Positions 49,734-59,977 of a DNA stretch of 64,000 bases are shown here, in pieces. Below the pieces are notes generated by a model. That model was not told where the DNA came from, searched no databases, and saw only the letters and a list, made by a program, of their open reading frames with translations. A program made the translations under genes and the position numbers. The stretch is from Streptomyces thinghirensis (GTDB lineage Bacteria > Actinomycetota > Actinomycetia > Streptomycetales > Streptomycetaceae): contig JAKFGP010000014.1 in the NCBI GenBank assembly GCA_021502835.1, positions 1 through 64,000 on the forward strand, written 5' to 3'. The stretch's first letter is position 1; each line of letters begins with the position of its first letter.

Positions 49734-50527
49734 ATGGCCCGCTTCGAGCACACCGTGACGCTCGCCCCCGTACCCCGCCGTTGGTTCGAGTCGTGCGTTA
49801 CCGCACTCCACGACCTCGCGGAAGACCTCGGCGTCGAGGGAGCGTGCCTGCGCCTGCCCGACGGACGACTGCTGCCCGGGCTGGTCCTGTCCGAGGGGCG
49901 TCACCTGCGGCCGGGCGCCCGCTACCGGCCGGTGAACGAGGAGGACGGACGACCGGACGCCGGCCAGGCGGTCACCGTCCTCGCCTGGGACCGCCACCGT
50001 GAGACGGCGCTGGAGGCCGTCACCCTCCGACGACGACCCGGCACACCCGGCCCAGTCGACCTGCGTACCCGGCTCGTGAGCGCCGCACGGCCGCGAGAGG
50101 TGTGGTTCTCGGCGACGCTGCGGACCGGCGGCGACACGGGCGAAGTACCTCGGCGGCACCGCACGACTGCACCTCGATCTCGGCGGATGGTGGCCGGCGG
50201 CGGCCGGCCGAGGTCGCCGCCCCCTCACCGCGCCCCTGAGCGGTACCCCTCATACACGCACTCGCCCGCGCCACCGTGACGGTCGTACCGCGTTCCCGGA
50301 CCCCGACGGACACTGGCGGGTGACGGTGAAGGCGCGGGTCAAGGTCGCTCCTTCGCCCGGCCCCTCCCTCCCCGTCGCGATGGCCGTCATGGGGCGGCGC
50401 GCACACAGGCCTTCGCCGAGGCGCTGGACGACGCGGCGCGGGAGTGGGACGGGCGGCTGGCCGCGCTGGTCCGCAAGGAAGAGAGGAACTGCGTGCGGAG
50501 TTGGCCGGTGCGCTGCTCGCCCCTTGA
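49734..50527 (+). CDS. Hypothetical protein
   Basis: About 260 residues: MARFEHTVTLAPVPRRWFES then CVTALHDLAEDLGVEGACLR, LPDGRLLPGLVLSEGRHLRP, VNEEDGRPDAGQAVTVLAWD, and a C-terminal part FAEALDDAAREWDGRLAALV. The first 115 codons are intact and have normal codon use; the rest is shifted several times near 50140-50500. There is no signal peptide or membrane helix. I do not recognise the family; the first half looks like an alternating beta domain and the end like a helical dimerisation segment. Confidence 0.6.
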
Positions 50528-50581
50528 GGCATGCGCACGCCCCATGCTCCCCGCCGGGTGACACCCCGTTAGGGTCCCGGA

Positions 50582-51386
50582 ATGGACTCCACAACTGTGC
50601 GCGGCGCCACGATCGACTACGACGACCCGGCCCCTCGTCAGGGCCCTTATCCTCCCTGATCCGCCGGCGACCCTTCAACCGCACCCCTGGGCGCCCCAGG
50701 TGACGGCACTGGAAGCCGGCTACCGGGTCGTCACCCCCGACCTGCGCGGGTACGCGGCCGCAGCAGCGTGAGCACCGGCAAGGTTCTGCGCTCGCGGACT
50801 TCGCCGACGACCTCGCCGAGCTCCTGGACCACTTGGACATCGAGCGCGCGGTGGTCGGGGGCGTCTCCATGCGGCGGTCAGATCGCCATGGAGTTGCAGC
50901 TGCGTCACCCGGGCGGGTGCGGGCCCTCGTCCTGTCCGACACCTCCGCGCCCGCCGAGACCGCCGAGGGCAGGCGGTTCCGCAACCGGCTGGCCGACCGG
51001 ACTCCTCGCGGAGGGCATGGACGGTTACGCGCACGAGGTCATCGGCAAGATGCTCGCCGCCTACAACGTCACCGCCATGCCGGACGTGGCCGCCCGCGTC
51101 CTGGAGATGATGTGCGCCACCGACCCGCGGGCGCCGCGGGCGGCACTGCGCGGACGTGCCGAACGCCCCGACTACCGGGACGTCCTGGCCGCCGTCGAGG
51201 TCCCGGTCCTGGATCGTCGTGGGCGCGGACGACGTCTACACCCTGGTGGCGGAGGCCGAGTCCATCCGGCGCCTCGTCCCGTACTCCACCCTGGCCGTCA
51301 TCGACAAGGCCGGTCACCTGCCGGGTGCCGAGCAACCCGAGCGCTTCAACGCCGTGCTGCTGGAATTCCTGGCCGCGCGGCTGTGA
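50582..51386 (+). CDS. Alpha/beta hydrolase
   Basis: About 265 residues: MDSTTVRGATIDYDD, TALEAGYRVVTPDLRGYGRS, LADFADDLAELLDHLDIERA then VVGGVSMGGQIAMELQLRHP, with the nucleophile Ser in G-V-S-M-G-G, VPVLIVVGADDVYTLVAEAE (acid Asp) and LAVIDKAGHLPGAEQPERFN (catalytic His). It is the chloroperoxidase/3-oxoadipate lactonase-like group of esterases. ATG 50582. Frameshifts near 50625, 50755, 50785, 50870 and 51210. Confidence 0.88.
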
Positions 51387-51529
51387 TCGTAGGCGCGCGA
51401 AGGGCGCATGGTGAATGAGTGAGCCCTGTACGCGCCCCCCGCGGCGGTGCGGACAATGCGCAGTGGCCGTGATCACGCGGCGGAGGCGCGGGGTCGTCCA
51501 CCGCCGCCTTCCCGGGAAAGCAGGTCGAT

Positions 51530-52270
51530 CGCCATGCTGTCGCGTCTGCCCACGTCCGTGTCCGAAAGCGCAGGAGTGCATGGCCGAGGGGGGCGGTGGC
51601 CATCGGCGGCGCCACCCCCGTGTGGGCGACCTGGCAGCGGGACGGCTTCCCGGAACTGGCCATGTCGCTGCGGAACCTGCCCGAGGCGACCGCGGTCGCA
51701 CCCGAGACGCTGGGGCGGCCGTGGTGCTGCACCGCATCGACGAGCGCGTTCCGAGGTGCTGCGAAGGGCGGCGGCACGGTGGGCACCGTGAGCGGTACGC
51801 AGGACGGGACGGTCTGGCGGCAACCTCGTCGGCAGCAGTCTGCGCTGCCTGCTGCCCGCGGCCCTCGTCCTGGACGCCCGCGCCACGGTGCTGGGGCCGG
51901 ACCGGGCCTACGAGACCGACCTCGCCGAGGTCATGGCCAAGCGTCACCTGCTGCTGAGCCTCGGCTGGCGGCACCCCGATAGCCAGCGGCTACTGAAGCA
52001 GCCCGCCGAAGCCGATTCCGGGCCGCCGCACCCTGATCGTCGCCACCGCCGTGCACGCCGACGGCGAGGGGGCGGCGCCACCGCCTTCGGATCGCCGTCC
52101 GCGACGGCTACGAAGTCCTGAGCTGAGAGCAGCATCGTGCCGATGCGGAGTGCCGACGAGGTACTCGGCGCTCTGGAACGTACGGGACGTCGGCGCCCTG
52201 CCCTCCCGGGGCCCGGGACGTGGTGCGTGAGCAGGTCGCCGACATCGTGGGGTCTCTCACCGATCGCTGA
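51530..52270 (+). CDS. Unrecognised protein (fragmented)
   Basis: A plausible gene can be stitched from three frames: [20 protein letters not shown] then [60 protein letters not shown] then [40 protein letters not shown], and perhaps a last part [20 protein letters not shown] then [20 protein letters not shown] ending at TGA 52268. Codon bias supports coding on this strand. I do not recognise the family, and an alternative is two short genes split at the TGA near 52122. The start is not determined. Confidence 0.4.
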
Positions 52271-52302
52271 GCCACGGACGGCCGGGGGCCTGGCGGTCCG
52301 CG

Positions 52303-53149
52303 TCAGCCGTTGGCCAGCGCCTTGACCGCGATCAGAGCGCCCCGTTGAACTTGTCGTGGTCCCCGACGGTCGGCCCGGAAGAGGTGGTACTGCCACATCG
52401 TGTGGACGTCCCAGCCGGCCGGGAGGGGCCCACGGTCGAGGGCGTACGGGCGATCCACAGCGGGTTGGCGGAGCCGGAGCCGCTGTAGTCCCCGGTGCAC
52501 TGCTTCCACCAGTTGGCGTTGGAGTGTAGATCACGGCCTGCCGGCCGGTGCGTTCCTCGTACCGGTCGAGGAAGTCCCGGATCCAGCCGACCATCTGACT
52601 CGGCGTCCTGCCGTAGCAGGTGTCCCCGTACGGGTTGTATCGATGTCGAGCACGCCCGGCAGCGTCCTGCCGTCCTTCGACCAGCCGCCTCCGTGGTCGA
52701 CGAAGGGGTAGTCGGCCTGGGCCGCGCCGCCGGCGCCAATGGGGGACTCGGCGAAGTGGTAGGCGCCGCGGATCATGCCGACGTCGTACGAACCGTCGTA
52801 CTGCTGGGAGTAGTAGGGATTGCGGTACGACGTTCCCCTCGGTGGCCTTCGTGTAGGCCCACTTCACCCCGCTGTTCAGAGGGTCGACCAGGCGACGTTG
52901 CCCTGATGGCTGGAGACGTCCACCGCCCTCCGTCTGGGTGGCGCGGGTGTCGGCGGGCCGCCCCTGGACCCCCTCGTGGGCGAGAACCCCGCTGCCCATG
53001 TAGGCGGTACCGCGGACGGGCGTCCGCGCGTCGTCGGCCGACGCGGGGGCCGCGGACAGGGTGAGCAGGAGTGACTGGGAGGCGAGGAGGACGCCCGACG
53101 TGAGGCGGGCGGCGAGTGGCTGGACGCCAACGGCTATGGGTCTGCGCAT
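52303..53149 (-). CDS. GH25 lysozyme (secreted muramidase)
   Basis: About 280 residues: a signal peptide ([20 protein letters not shown] then [20 protein letters not shown]), [13 protein letters not shown] with the catalytic-site Asp of GH25, [53 protein letters not shown] with the catalytic D-x-E read after a one-base repair at about 52640, [20 protein letters not shown], and the end [17 protein letters not shown]. It cleaves peptidoglycan between MurNAc and GlcNAc outside the cell. ATG 53149. Around eight frameshifts. Confidence 0.9.
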
Positions 53150-53318
53150 GGCACCCATCCATCCGGCTGTCACGCCCGACCGCATCCCACGGGCGCCCAG
53201 GACGGTGCTGGGCGGTCGGTCCCGAGGGCCAAGACTCACTGTCCCTCGCATTTGAACGTGTTCAAATATGGGATAGGGTCGGACCGCGGGAAGACATCGA
53301 GGCGGGGAGGAGCATCCG

Positions 53319-54245
53319 ATGAAGATCAGATCCCGGGGGAACCGGACAGGTCGGTACGGTACAGCGTGCGTGACCGCCGCCGGCCATGAGGCGTCGTGTG
53401 CTTCACCCGGCACCGCAGCGGCCGGGCGAGGTCCGGTGGACGGCCGGACGGCGGGAGTGGATCAGGGAGACCACGGCAGCGACCTGGTCGTCAACCTGGC
53501 CGGCCGCAGCGCGAGCTGCCGCTACACCCCGGCAACCTGAAGGCGATGATGGATCACGCGTGGAGTCCGCGCGTGTCGTCGGCGAGGCGATCTCGGCGGC
53601 CGCCGCCGCCCCGCGTCTGGCTCCAGATGAGCACCGCCACCGTCTACGCCCACCGCTTCGACGCGCCCAACGACGAGGCCACCGGCCTGATCGGCGGAAC
53701 CGAAGCCGGAGTTCCGGACGACTGGTCCTACAGCGTCGACATCGCCAAGGCCTGGGAACGCGAACAGAGCGGCCTGGCGACGGCCCCGCGACAACCCGCA
53801 AGGTGGCCCTGCGGCCTGCCATGATGAGCCCGACCGGGCGGTGTCCTGTACGTCCTGCTGTGGCTGGCGCGCCTGGGGCTCGGCGGCTCCGTCGCGGGCG
53901 GTGCGCAGTACGTGTCCTGGGATCCACGACGAGGACCCCCGTCCGCGCGGTCGACTTCCCTCGTCGGCCGTGACGACATCACCGCCCCGTGAACCTCGCC
54001 GCGCCGGCTCCGCCAGTTCCCGCGCGTTCGTGCGCGCACTGCGCAAGGCGTGGGCATGCCGGTGGGTCTGCCCGCGACACGGTGGATGGCCGAACTCGGC
54101 GCTCGTCCTGCGCTCGGACACCGAGCTGTTCAAGAGCCGGCGCGTCGTCCCCGCCTGGCTGCGCGAAGCGGGTTTCGCCTTCGACCACCCCGAGTGGCCC
54201 GAAGCCGCCGACGACCTCGTACGGCGGGTGCGCGGACGTCGGTAG
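53319..54245 (+). CDS. TIGR01777-family NAD-dependent epimerase
   Basis: About 305 residues of the atypical SDR fold. The first strand and glycine motif near 53320-53390 are damaged by indels. Then come [91 protein letters not shown] (the family hallmark), [20 protein letters not shown] and [20 protein letters not shown]. Members are nucleoside-diphosphate-sugar epimerase-like proteins, some linked to cell division (SulA-like), with no settled substrate. ATG 53319 has GGGAGG upstream. About eight frameshifts. Confidence 0.88.
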
Positions 54246-54291
54246 CGAGGGCGGCGCCCCGAAGGCACCCCTCTGAGCTGAGCCGAGGCCG

Positions 54292-55142
54292 TCAGCGTCC
54301 CCGTTCCCGGGCCCCGCGCACCAGGACGGCCAGGGCCCCGCGACCACGAGGGCGAGCACGCCCAGTAGGGCACGGTCGGGGACGGCGTCCCCGAGGCGGA
54401 CAGGCGCTGCTCCCCAGGTGAATCCTGTGTCCACGCCCATCGGCGACGGCAGCGCCGACGTCCCGTCGAAGAGCAGGAACACCGTACCCAGGGCGATGAA
54501 CATCGCCCCGCCGAGCAAGGTGACGTGGAGTGCAGCCGCAACCGGCCCAGTCGTACCGGTCGGCCACCGCAGCCAGTGTCGCCGGCCCAGGTCGAACCGG
54601 TCCCACAACGCCGCCAACACGAACATCGGCACGGGCCACGCTGCCCAGGGCGTACACCGCGAGCAGCGACCCACCCCGCCAGGGGTCACCGCCGATCGCG
54701 GCCACCAGTGAGAACGCTGCCGAGGATCGGGCCCGCGCAGAAGCCGGCCAGCCCGTACACCGCGCCTTCCAGTGCCGTCACGGACAGCGCCGGAACTGGA
54801 CTGGCGTGCCCCGGCGGACCCCTGGAGACGGCGCGAACCGGAACCTCCCCAGGCCCGTAGCAGTTGCGCCACCCCGAGGGCGATGACGACGTTAGCCAGC
54901 CCGCCGTGACCAGCACGTCGCGATGCCTGCAGAAGAGGCGCCCGGCCAGCGAGCTCGCCACACCCAGCGCGCACCATGGTCAGGCACAGCCCGGTGTAGA
55001 AGAGCGCGGTGAGTCCGAGCAGCCGGGTGCGGCTGGTGAACGAGTAGGCGAAGAACGCGGGCAGCAGAAGCGCCGGAGCAGGGGCCGGAGCAGCGCCAGC
55101 AGTCCACCGGAGGAAGGCGACCACGAAGCCCGGGTCACTCAT
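54292..55142 (-). CDS. CcdA-type thiol-disulfide membrane transporter
   Basis: About 285 residues with six to eight helices: MSDPGFVVAFLRWTAGAAPA, LLLPAFFAYSFTSRTRLLGL then TALFYTGLCLTMVPLGVASS, LVTAGWLTNVVIALGVAQLL, ALEGAVYGLAGFCAGPILGS then VLTVAAIGGDPWRGGSLLAV, and GSVAPMFVLAALWDRFDLGR. The repeated S-P/G-P-I-x-G and F-C-A-G-P features belong to the CcdA/DsbD membrane domain, which passes electrons from cytoplasmic thioredoxin to extracytoplasmic partners. The Cys in GFCAGP is retained; the first-repeat Cys is not seen in this draft. ATG 55142 overlaps the end of the DsbA-like gene. About eight frameshifts. Confidence 0.8.
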
Positions 55143-55804
55143 CGGTGCCGCCCTGTGCGCGCGCGCCTCCGCGGCCGCCTCGGCCGCCTCGATCGCCTCG
55201 GCGAACACGTCCAGGTGGGCTGGGCGCCCAGGATCGGCCGGTCGTTGACGAGGAAGGCGGGTGTGCTGCCAGACGCCGAGCGCGTAGCCCTCCTCGAGGC
55301 GTCCCGGGTCACCGCCGCGTCCGCCGCCGGGGAGGCCGTGTCCGCGCGGAAGCGGTCGAGGTCCTCGATCCCCCGCCTCCCCGGCCATCTTGAGCAGTGC
55401 CTTCTCGGCGAAGTCGCCCTTGTTGCACTCGCGCGGCCGTGCGTAGGCGGTGTCGTGGAACCGCCAGAACCGGCCCTGTCGTCCCGCCGCTCCAGGAGGC
55501 CCGGCCGCCTGCTCCGACCTGCGCCGAAGACCGCCGGGAAGCGGCGCCATTCGAATCCGCAGTACGCCCTTCCTCCACGTAGTCACGCAGCAGTTCCGGC
55601 TTGGTCTCGCGTGGGCGAACTCGTCAGCAGGCATTGGAAGTCCGAGTACTCGATCAGTACGGACGGGCGCGTCCGGCTTCCCCACGGCGTACGGGTCACC
55701 GGACCTCCGTCGGGCGAGTGGAGCAGCGCGGGGTCGGCGGAGGTGGCGTGGACTGCGCGGCCGGAGGCCGACGCGCCGGAGGGACGACTCTCCGCCTCCG
55801 CCAA
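55139..55804 (-). CDS. DsbA-like thioredoxin-fold protein
   Basis: A DsbA/BdbD-type thioredoxin fold is seen: DPYAVGKPDAPVVLIEYSDF followed by Q-C (start of the CxxC site), YVEEGVLRIRM, FWRFHDTAYARPRECNKGDF then AEKALLKMAGEAGIEDLDRF, LEEGYALGVWQTPAFLVNDR with the cis-Pro TPAFLV region after repair, PILGAQPTDVFAEAIEAAEA. The C-x-x-C itself is disrupted: bases 55625-55640 read as C followed by shifted codons, so the second Cys can be restored only by assuming indels. The N-terminus, expected to hold a membrane anchor, is not clear; TTG 55804 is a provisional start. The end overlaps ccdA. Confidence 0.72.
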
Positions 55805-55927
55805 GGCGCACCACGGAGACGGACGACGGAAGCCACGAGGACGAAGGGCGAGGGCGGTCGCAGACGGCGACGCGGTAGCGGGTCTCTGCCGGGGTGACTT
55901 CGAGCCGGGCTTCCGGGCAGGCGTGAT

Positions 55928-56522
55928 TCAGCGTTCGCGGGTCGACCTGCCGTAGAAGGGAGAGAAGTGAGGGAGGAAGAGCGGATCGCGGGGGATGCGC
56001 GGCGCGCGGACCTCAGGCGCGGGCCGGCAGCGGGCAGGCCTTCGGCCGTCGACAGCCTCGCGCAGCGCCGCCTCGGCCAGCAGCACCAGGGAGGCGACGG
56101 CGACGACCGGCTGGAGCGGAGCCCAGTGTCACGCGCCGGAACTGCCGAGCAGCAGCAGGACGACCTTGTTGCAGACGGGGCAGCCCACGGCGAGGAAGGA
56201 CAGCAGGCCGCCGAGCGGGCCGGAGTCTTGCTGCTCGGGGCCGTCGGCTCAGCGGGCAGCAAATCCGCAGCCCCGGGGAGGCGGACGAAGGTGGCCAGGG
56301 ACCACGCCCGCGAGCGCGGCGGTGGCGGCGAGCACCGGATAGTCTCCACCCACTGGACGGGGACGGTCCGGCCGAAGAAGGGGCGAGGGCACGACCGCGT
56401 GTGGGGACACCCACGACGACGGCGGTCAGGACGGCACCGGCTCCGGGCGGCGGACCACTGGGCGGGCCGCCAGACGCGAGCGCTGGCTCCGCCCGGCGCG
56501 GTGACCGGGAGGGGAGGAAGGC
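55928..56522 (-). CDS. Membrane protein with CPVCN motif
   Basis: About 195 residues with four or five helices after repair: GRTVPVQWVETYPVLAATAA then LAGVVLATFVRLPGAADLLP, GPLGGLLSFLAVGCPVCNKV then VLLLLGSSGAVTLWAPLQPV and VAVASLVLLAEAALREAVDG. The C-P-V-C-N-K motif sits at a helix end, resembling a redox-active thiol pair; the protein type is widespread in Streptomyces as hypothetical. The gene lies directly upstream of the DsbA-like and CcdA genes on the same strand, suggesting a joint role in extracytoplasmic thiol chemistry. ATG 56522 is provisional. About eight frameshifts. Confidence 0.65.
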
Positions 56523-57048
56523 ATGGGAAAGGGCTCCGTTCGAGGGAGGATGAGACGCACGCGGCACGAAGGGCCGGTCTAGATCCCTTGGAACGGTGGT
56601 TGGTCGAGACACCACTGGCAACAACGCGGTGGCGGGGCGGGTCCGGTGGACGCGTGGGCGGGCGTCGCCGACAGCGGCGTTCCGCGCTGCGCGGTCGTGT
56701 CCGCCGACCCGCAAGGCCGACGGTTCGCCGGTGCGGAGATCCCCGCGCGTCGAAGTCGGCTCGACAGCTCCCCTTCTCTCGCACGGGCGAGGCGCGGTGG
56801 CTCCCGGTTCGTCCCCGGTGACCAGGTCCGACGGAGAGCACGGCGACCGGAGACGAGGAGGCCGCCACGGCAGCTGCCTCACCGGCGCCCGCGGCCGCCG
56901 AGCGGCCCGCCCCCGTCACATACAGGACGGCGGACGGTCAGGGTGGACCATCGCCAGCACACAACGCAGCAGCGACACCGCTCGGGTGTGCCTGCCGCGC
57001 TGGGACATGGGGAACGGCTCCTACCGCTGGGACTGCTCGGGGACGTGC
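56523..57048. other. Region without supported gene
   Basis: More than 500 bases between the CPVCN protein and the PhzF gene. Several frames are open on both strands because of high GC, but none gives family-like text. A short minus-strand reading MSQRGRHTRAVSLLRCVLAM ending HPDRPPSCM (57011-56919) could be a small peptide gene; I do not claim it. Confidence 0.4.
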
Positions 57049-57090
57049 ACGAAGCGACATGTACGAAGCGACATGTACGCGAAGCGACGT
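57049..57090. repeat. Short direct repeats ACGAAGCGACATGT
   Basis: Two perfect 14-bp copies (57049-57062, 57063-57076) are followed by a third diverged copy ACGCGAAGCGACGT (57077-57090) and a fragment ACGCGGAAGC. The copies contain the palindrome ACATGT. They lie about 50 bases beyond the 3' end of the PhzF gene. They could bind a protein in phase or be a simple tandem duplication. Confidence 0.8.
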
Positions 57091-57137
57091 ACGCGGAAGC
57101 CACCCTACATACCCGCCCCCGAGCCGGCCGGGAGGCG

Positions 57138-58034
57138 ACTAAGGGATGGGCACCGCTCCGCCCCGTGACCCGTGTGCGCGGGTCTCCGCGGCTCACGTCG
57201 ATGAGAGCAGGTCGCCGGGGCGGCCCATGTCCTCGCCCTGGGGGATCGTGATCGTGCCGGGCCGCGGCACCAGGCCCAGTTCCCGAGGTACCCGCCGAAA
57301 CGCGGGTGGTGGCCGCTCCCGTCGCCGGGTCCCCCACGACACCGCCGCCGACGGGAACGTGGGTTGCGGGCGTGGAAGGCCCGGCGTGACTCCCGCCACA
57401 ATTTAGGTCCACCGTCGTCCAGTCAGCCGCCGCATGACCTCGGCGAGTCCGTCGAAGTCGTAGTCGAGGTCGGCCAGTGGCCTGAGACGCCGCGCGGCGC
57501 TGAGCACCAGGCGGTCGTTGCCGCCGAACGCCACGTGCGGGGGCAGGGCGGGGTCCGAGATCGTCCGGAGCCCATCTGAGTGTCCGAGCGCCGCGTCCAG
57601 CTCCGTGGCGGAGCCGGGCGGAACGCGCCGGCACACTGGGTGAGGGCGGCCCCGCACCGCGCCGGCGCCGTCGGTCACGTGTGGACACGGGAATCTCGCC
57701 GGCGGGCGTGTCGGAGGACGATCCCGCCGGGCCCCATCCGCTCGGCGAGGGCGACTCGCCAGCGCGACGGTCGCGTGCCCGGCAGAACGCCACCTCGGCG
57801 AGCGGACTGAAGTAGCGGACCCGGAAGCGCCGAGTCGCCGCGTCGCGCCGCCGGTGACGAAGGCGGTCCGGAGTAGCCCACCTCGGCGGTGGCGATCGCC
57901 CGCATCGCCGTGCCGCTCGAGTCCGGAGGCGTCGAGGACCACCCCCGGCCGGGGTTCCCGCCCCCCGGGTCGTGGGTGAAGGCGGAGTAGCGCAGGATCT
58001 CGGTCTCGTAGGGCGGCCTGGAACGGTCTGTCAC
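57138..58034 (-). CDS. PhzF-family isomerase
   Basis: About 295 residues: ILRYSAFTHDPGGGNPAGVV with the G-N-P-A-G motif of PhzF, AMRAIATAEVGYSETAFVTG (S-E-T active region), FRVRYFSPLAEVAFCGHATV (F-S-P-x-x-E-V-x-F-C-G-H-A-T), VFRTPAGEIPVS, LDYDFDGLAEVMRRL, and FPVGGVVGDPATGAATAAFG then GYLRELGLVPRPGTITIPQG with the D-P-A-T-G-x-A signature. PhzF-like proteins isomerise or epimerise small acids; only a few make phenazines. GTG 58034. It is divergent from a LysR gene, which probably controls it. About nine frameshifts. Confidence 0.9.
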
Positions 58035-58115
58035 GTCGCTCGTTCCCGTCACCACGTCGGTGCTCTATGACCCCCACGCTGCCACCCGGCCACCACTCGT
58101 GTCCAACGATCGATC

Positions 58116-58134
58116 CCGATACTTCCTGCATCGG
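58116..58134. promoter_or_regulatory. Inverted repeat in LysR-PhzF intergenic region
   Basis: CCGAT-N9-ATCGG lies 25 bases before the LysR start and 82 bases before the PhzF start. LysR proteins bind short interrupted dyads with a T...A core, so this is the best candidate site in the gap. Confidence 0.5.
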
Positions 58135-58158
58135 CAATACGCGGTAGGCTGGCCTCGC

Positions 58159-59052
58159 GTGGACACCCGGACTACTGACGACCTTCACCCACGCTCGCTC
58201 CGCACGGGCAGCTCTCACCGCCGCCGCCGCCGAACTGCACCTGGCCCAGTCCACCGTCACGGTGCACATCCGCACCCCCTGGAACGGGACCTCGGCGTCC
58301 GGCTCTTCGACCGCCTGCCCACCGGCGCGCTGCTCACCGACACCGGCCACCGGCTGCTGGAGCGGGCCGAGGAGGTACTCGACACCGTGGCGCGGTTGCG
58401 GGCCACGTGCGACGACACCGGCGTCGTGTCGGGGCGGGTGGTCGTCGGCAGCTTGAGTCCCTGTGCGCGAGCCGCCTGCCCGGCGTCGTCGCCGCCCTGC
58501 GGACGAGCCACCCCGAGGTGGACGTCCATCTCTACGCGGCCGGGACCGCGGAGTGCCTCGAAGGACTGAGGTCCGGACGGCTCGACCTGGCGCTGCTGCT
58601 GGAGGAGGAGACCGAGTTCCCCGACGTGACGGGCGAACCCGTCGCCCGCGAACCGCTCGCCCTCGTATCCGCCCCCGGCACCCCCCTGGCGCCCGGGCGC
58701 ACGCGGCGGGCTGGCCGGAACTGGCGGCGGAGAGCTTCTTCCTCCTGGAGGAGGGCTGCCCATACAGCGACGCGCTGGCACGGCGGTTGCTCGACGTGCC
58801 GGGCGGGCGGCCCAGGCTCACCCGGTTCGGCAGTGTCGACGCGGCGCGCAACTGCGTGGTGGCGGGGCTGGGGCCGACACCGCTGCCGCTGACCACCGTG
58901 GCGGAGGAACTGCGACGGGGGCCGGCTGGTACGGGTCGACGGGCCGCGCTTCCCCTGACGTACCGGTGCGGCCGGCCCGGCACTGGCCGGCGGTGGCGCC
59001 ACCGGCCGCACAGGAGGTCGCACAGGCACTCGCGCGGCACCTGGGCGACTGA
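58159..59052 (+). CDS. LysR-family regulator
   Basis: About 295 residues: LLTTFTTLARTGSFTAAAAE then LHLAQSTVTVHIRTLERDLG and VRLFDRLPTGALLTDTGHRL, the classic LysR helix-turn-helix and linker, then the effector domain RVVVGAPESLCASRLPGVVA, GLRSGRLDLALLLEEETEFP, CPYSDALARRLLDVPGGRPR and ARNCVVAGLGLTPLPLTTVA. GTG 58159. It ends ALARHLGD at TGA 59050. Divergent from phzF, its likely target. About nine frameshifts. Confidence 0.9.
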
Positions 59053-59209
59053 CCGGTCCCCGCGTCGGAACAGCCCGGGCGGGGACACCCAGGGGTCGGG
59101 ACACCGCCTCAGCGGGAGGTGACGCCGTGGAGGGCCGGCTCGCGGGTCTCCGGCGTTCGTCGTGCCTACGCCCGCGTTGCGTCGAACGCGTGGCCGTGAT
59201 CCGAAGCAG

Positions 59210-59225
59210 TTCGGACACGTCCGAA
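59210..59225. promoter_or_regulatory. 16-bp palindrome between convergent genes
   Basis: TTCGGAC-AC-GTCCGAA is an inverted repeat with 7-bp arms between the LysR 3' end and the peptidase E 3' end. It may be part of a weak terminator; it lacks a T run. Confidence 0.45.
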
Positions 59226-59294
59226 CCCGAAGGCGACCCTCACGCTGGGGAGCCGAGCCCCGCCGGAAGAGCCGGGCGTCCCGTTCGCCCCTGG

Positions 59295-59917
59295 TCACGG
59301 CCCGTCGCCCCCGACCCGCAGCCAGGAGCCCTCCCGCAGCCTGAGCACGGGCACGTCGTTCTCCCTCCAGGAACTCCGTCAGCCGCTCCTCGCGCGTCTC
59401 GCCCCTTGTGTGTCGAGGCGGGGTCCGGGTCGAGGTAGTGCGGGTTGATCTTGAACGGGACCAGCCCGAGCGCCTCGAAGGACGGGGGCTCGACGATCGG
59501 CATGTCGTTGGTGGTGCGCAGCGAGGGCGCCGCCATGTGGTGCCGGCGCTGGCGCCCATGTAGGGCAGCCTCGTCGCCGACCGCCTTGATCAGCGCCTCC
59601 CGCAGACCGGTGCGGTACAGCGTGCTGAGCAGCCGGAATGAATTGCCGCCGCCGACGAACACGGCGTCCGCTCCTCGCCGAGCCGGGGCCGACGGGTCGC
59701 CGCTCTCCCGTGGACAACCCCGCACGTCGATCCCCGCGTGCCGGGCGAGTGCGCTGCGCACCTTGGCGGGTGTAGGCGTCGTGGTCGGCGAGCGCGTACG
59801 CGGCACGAAGGCCAGCTGGCGCCCCTCAAGGGCAGGGAAGCCGGTCACGGGTGTCCAGGGCGTGTCCCAGGTAGTCGCGGCCGTGCTGGTGGAGTTGGAC
59901 AGGAGCAGCAGATTCAC
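59295..59917 (-). CDS. Peptidase E-like (S51) protein
   Basis: About 210 residues: MNLLLLSNSTSTAATTWDTP, GRQLAFVPYALADHDAYTAK then VRSALARHAGIDVRG, AVFVGGGNSFRLLSTLYRTG with the S51 G-G-G-N-x-F motif, LREALIKAVGDE then PYMGASAGTN-like text with the nucleophile Ser in G-A-S-A-G, APSLRTTNDMPIVEPPSFEA then LGLVPFKINPHYLDPDPAST. Peptidase E cuts Asp-Xaa dipeptides. GTG 59917. It ends GSWLRVGGDGP at TGA 59295. Four or five frameshifts near 59350, 59410, 59550 and 59800. Confidence 0.88.
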
Positions 59918-59977
59918 GGAGTGGTCCTCATCGGCGGGGTGGATCAGCGGGGGAGGGGGAGGGGGCGATCGGTGGCG

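Noticed and set aside
56919..57011. Short Cys-containing leader peptide gene
   Set aside because: It lacks a convincing ribosome site and does not match the known actinobacterial cysteine-leader pattern.
57138..58034. Phenazine biosynthesis
   Set aside because: Only a PhzF-family gene is present; no phzA/B/D/E/G. PhzF homologues are common outside phenazine producers.
57403..59559. A 718-codon minus-strand open frame across LysR and PhzF
   Set aside because: It joins antisense of LysR with pieces of peptidase E and PhzF in the wrong frames; no coherent domain.
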